Positions 5,983 to 6,213 of a DNA stretch of 6,213 bases are shown here, piece after piece; the stretch's first letter is position 1; every line of letters starts with the position of its first letter. The translations under genes and the position numbers were made by a program. This DNA is from Chloroflexota bacterium (lineage in GTDB: Bacteria > Chloroflexota > Limnocylindria > QHBO01). Below the pieces are notes generated by a model. That model searched no databases. It saw only the letters and a program-made list of their open reading frames with translations, and was not told the DNA's origin. The stretch is from assembly GCA_029865285.1 (NCBI GenBank), contig JAOUHE010000102.1, positions 1 to 6,213 of the forward strand, written 5' to 3'.

Positions 5983-6213
5983 ACCGCTTCTTCCTGCCGG
6001 TGGTGCTCGTGGCTGCGATCAGCGGCCTGGGCTTCGGGCTGGTCGTGGGGGTCATCGCCCGCAGTCCCGAGACACACGCTAACGTCCACCCGGAGGGCTA
6101 TGACCGAACCCCGATCGGATACCTCGGGGAGCAGACCAACTTCGACGGCCTCGGTCTTGCGGACCCCGCACTGCTCACGGTTGCGGGTCCCGTCGAGCGT
6201 GGCCGTCTCCTTT
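5979..6213 (+). CDS. Membrane-anchored exported protein, probably cytochrome c (3' end outside window)
   Basis: Seventy-eight codons are visible from GTG 5979 to the window edge with no stop. The N-terminus is one hydrophobic helix (about 4-27, FFLPVVLVAAISGLGFGLVV) that can serve as an uncleaved signal anchor. A polar extracytoplasmic stretch follows (SPETHANVHPEGYDRTPIGY). The last visible residues, GPVERGRLLx, resemble the 'GDpxRGrxLF' helix that typically comes 5-10 residues before the CxxCH heme site in class I cytochromes c. No CxxCH is in the window, so the cytochrome call is a prediction. The GTG overlaps the TGA of the preceding gene by 4 bases (GTGA), so the protein is likely a partner of the NrfD/ferredoxin module, perhaps its electron acceptor. 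The alternative is another anchored subunit without heme. Confidence 0.6.
   Translation, partial: MNRFFLPVVLVAAISGLGFGLVVGVIARSPETHANVHPEGYDRTPIGYLGEQTNFDGLGLADPALLTVAGPVERGRLL

Noticed and set aside
1..6213. tRNA, rRNA, CRISPR array, insertion sequence or attachment site
   Set aside because: I searched by eye on both strands and found no tandem spaced repeats, terminal inverted repeats, transposase motifs or cloverleaf-like sequence.

Overview
The window is high-GC DNA (about two-thirds G+C by eye) with all supported genes on the + strand. GC-rich third codon positions, 4-base start/stop overlaps, and a Tat-exported iron-sulfur protein beside an ActC/NrfD-like membrane subunit and a probable cytochrome c suggest a free-living respiratory bacterium. 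A Chloroflexota lineage fits best and a high-GC actinobacterial-type genome is second. This is inference, because the window holds no phylogenetic marker gene.

Layout: (1) Bases 1-298 hold the 3' part of an unidentified gene. Its reading frame appears to jump from frame 1 to frame 2 near base 140-165, so it is either a frameshifted pseudogene or a sequence error. (2) After a short gap come a two-component pair, 11 bp apart. The first gene (414-2225) is a membrane histidine kinase with a Cache-like sensor region, HAMP, HisKA_3 and HATPase_c. The second (2237-2926) is a NarL/LuxR-type response regulator. (3) A 112-bp gap (2927-3038) separates them from a tightly packed respiratory operon. That operon encodes a Tat-exported 16-cysteine four-cluster ferredoxin subunit (3039-4052), a ten-helix NrfD/ActC-like quinone-interacting membrane protein (4040-5407), a small secreted and membrane-anchored Ig-like protein (5404-5982), and the start of a membrane-anchored protein that is probably a cytochrome c (5979 to beyond the window edge).

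Working model: the NrfD-like protein exchanges electrons with (mena)quinol in the membrane. The exported ferredoxin carries them on the outer face of the membrane, and the downstream probable cytochrome c would accept or donate them. The Ig-like protein may be an accessory or structural subunit. The two-component pair sits immediately upstream and is the natural candidate regulator. No molybdopterin catalytic subunit is visible here. It may lie downstream, or the module may be a quinol:cytochrome c oxidoreductase related to alternative complex III. The Nrf, Psr and alternative complex III comparisons are family-level; the physiological substrate cannot be read from this window.
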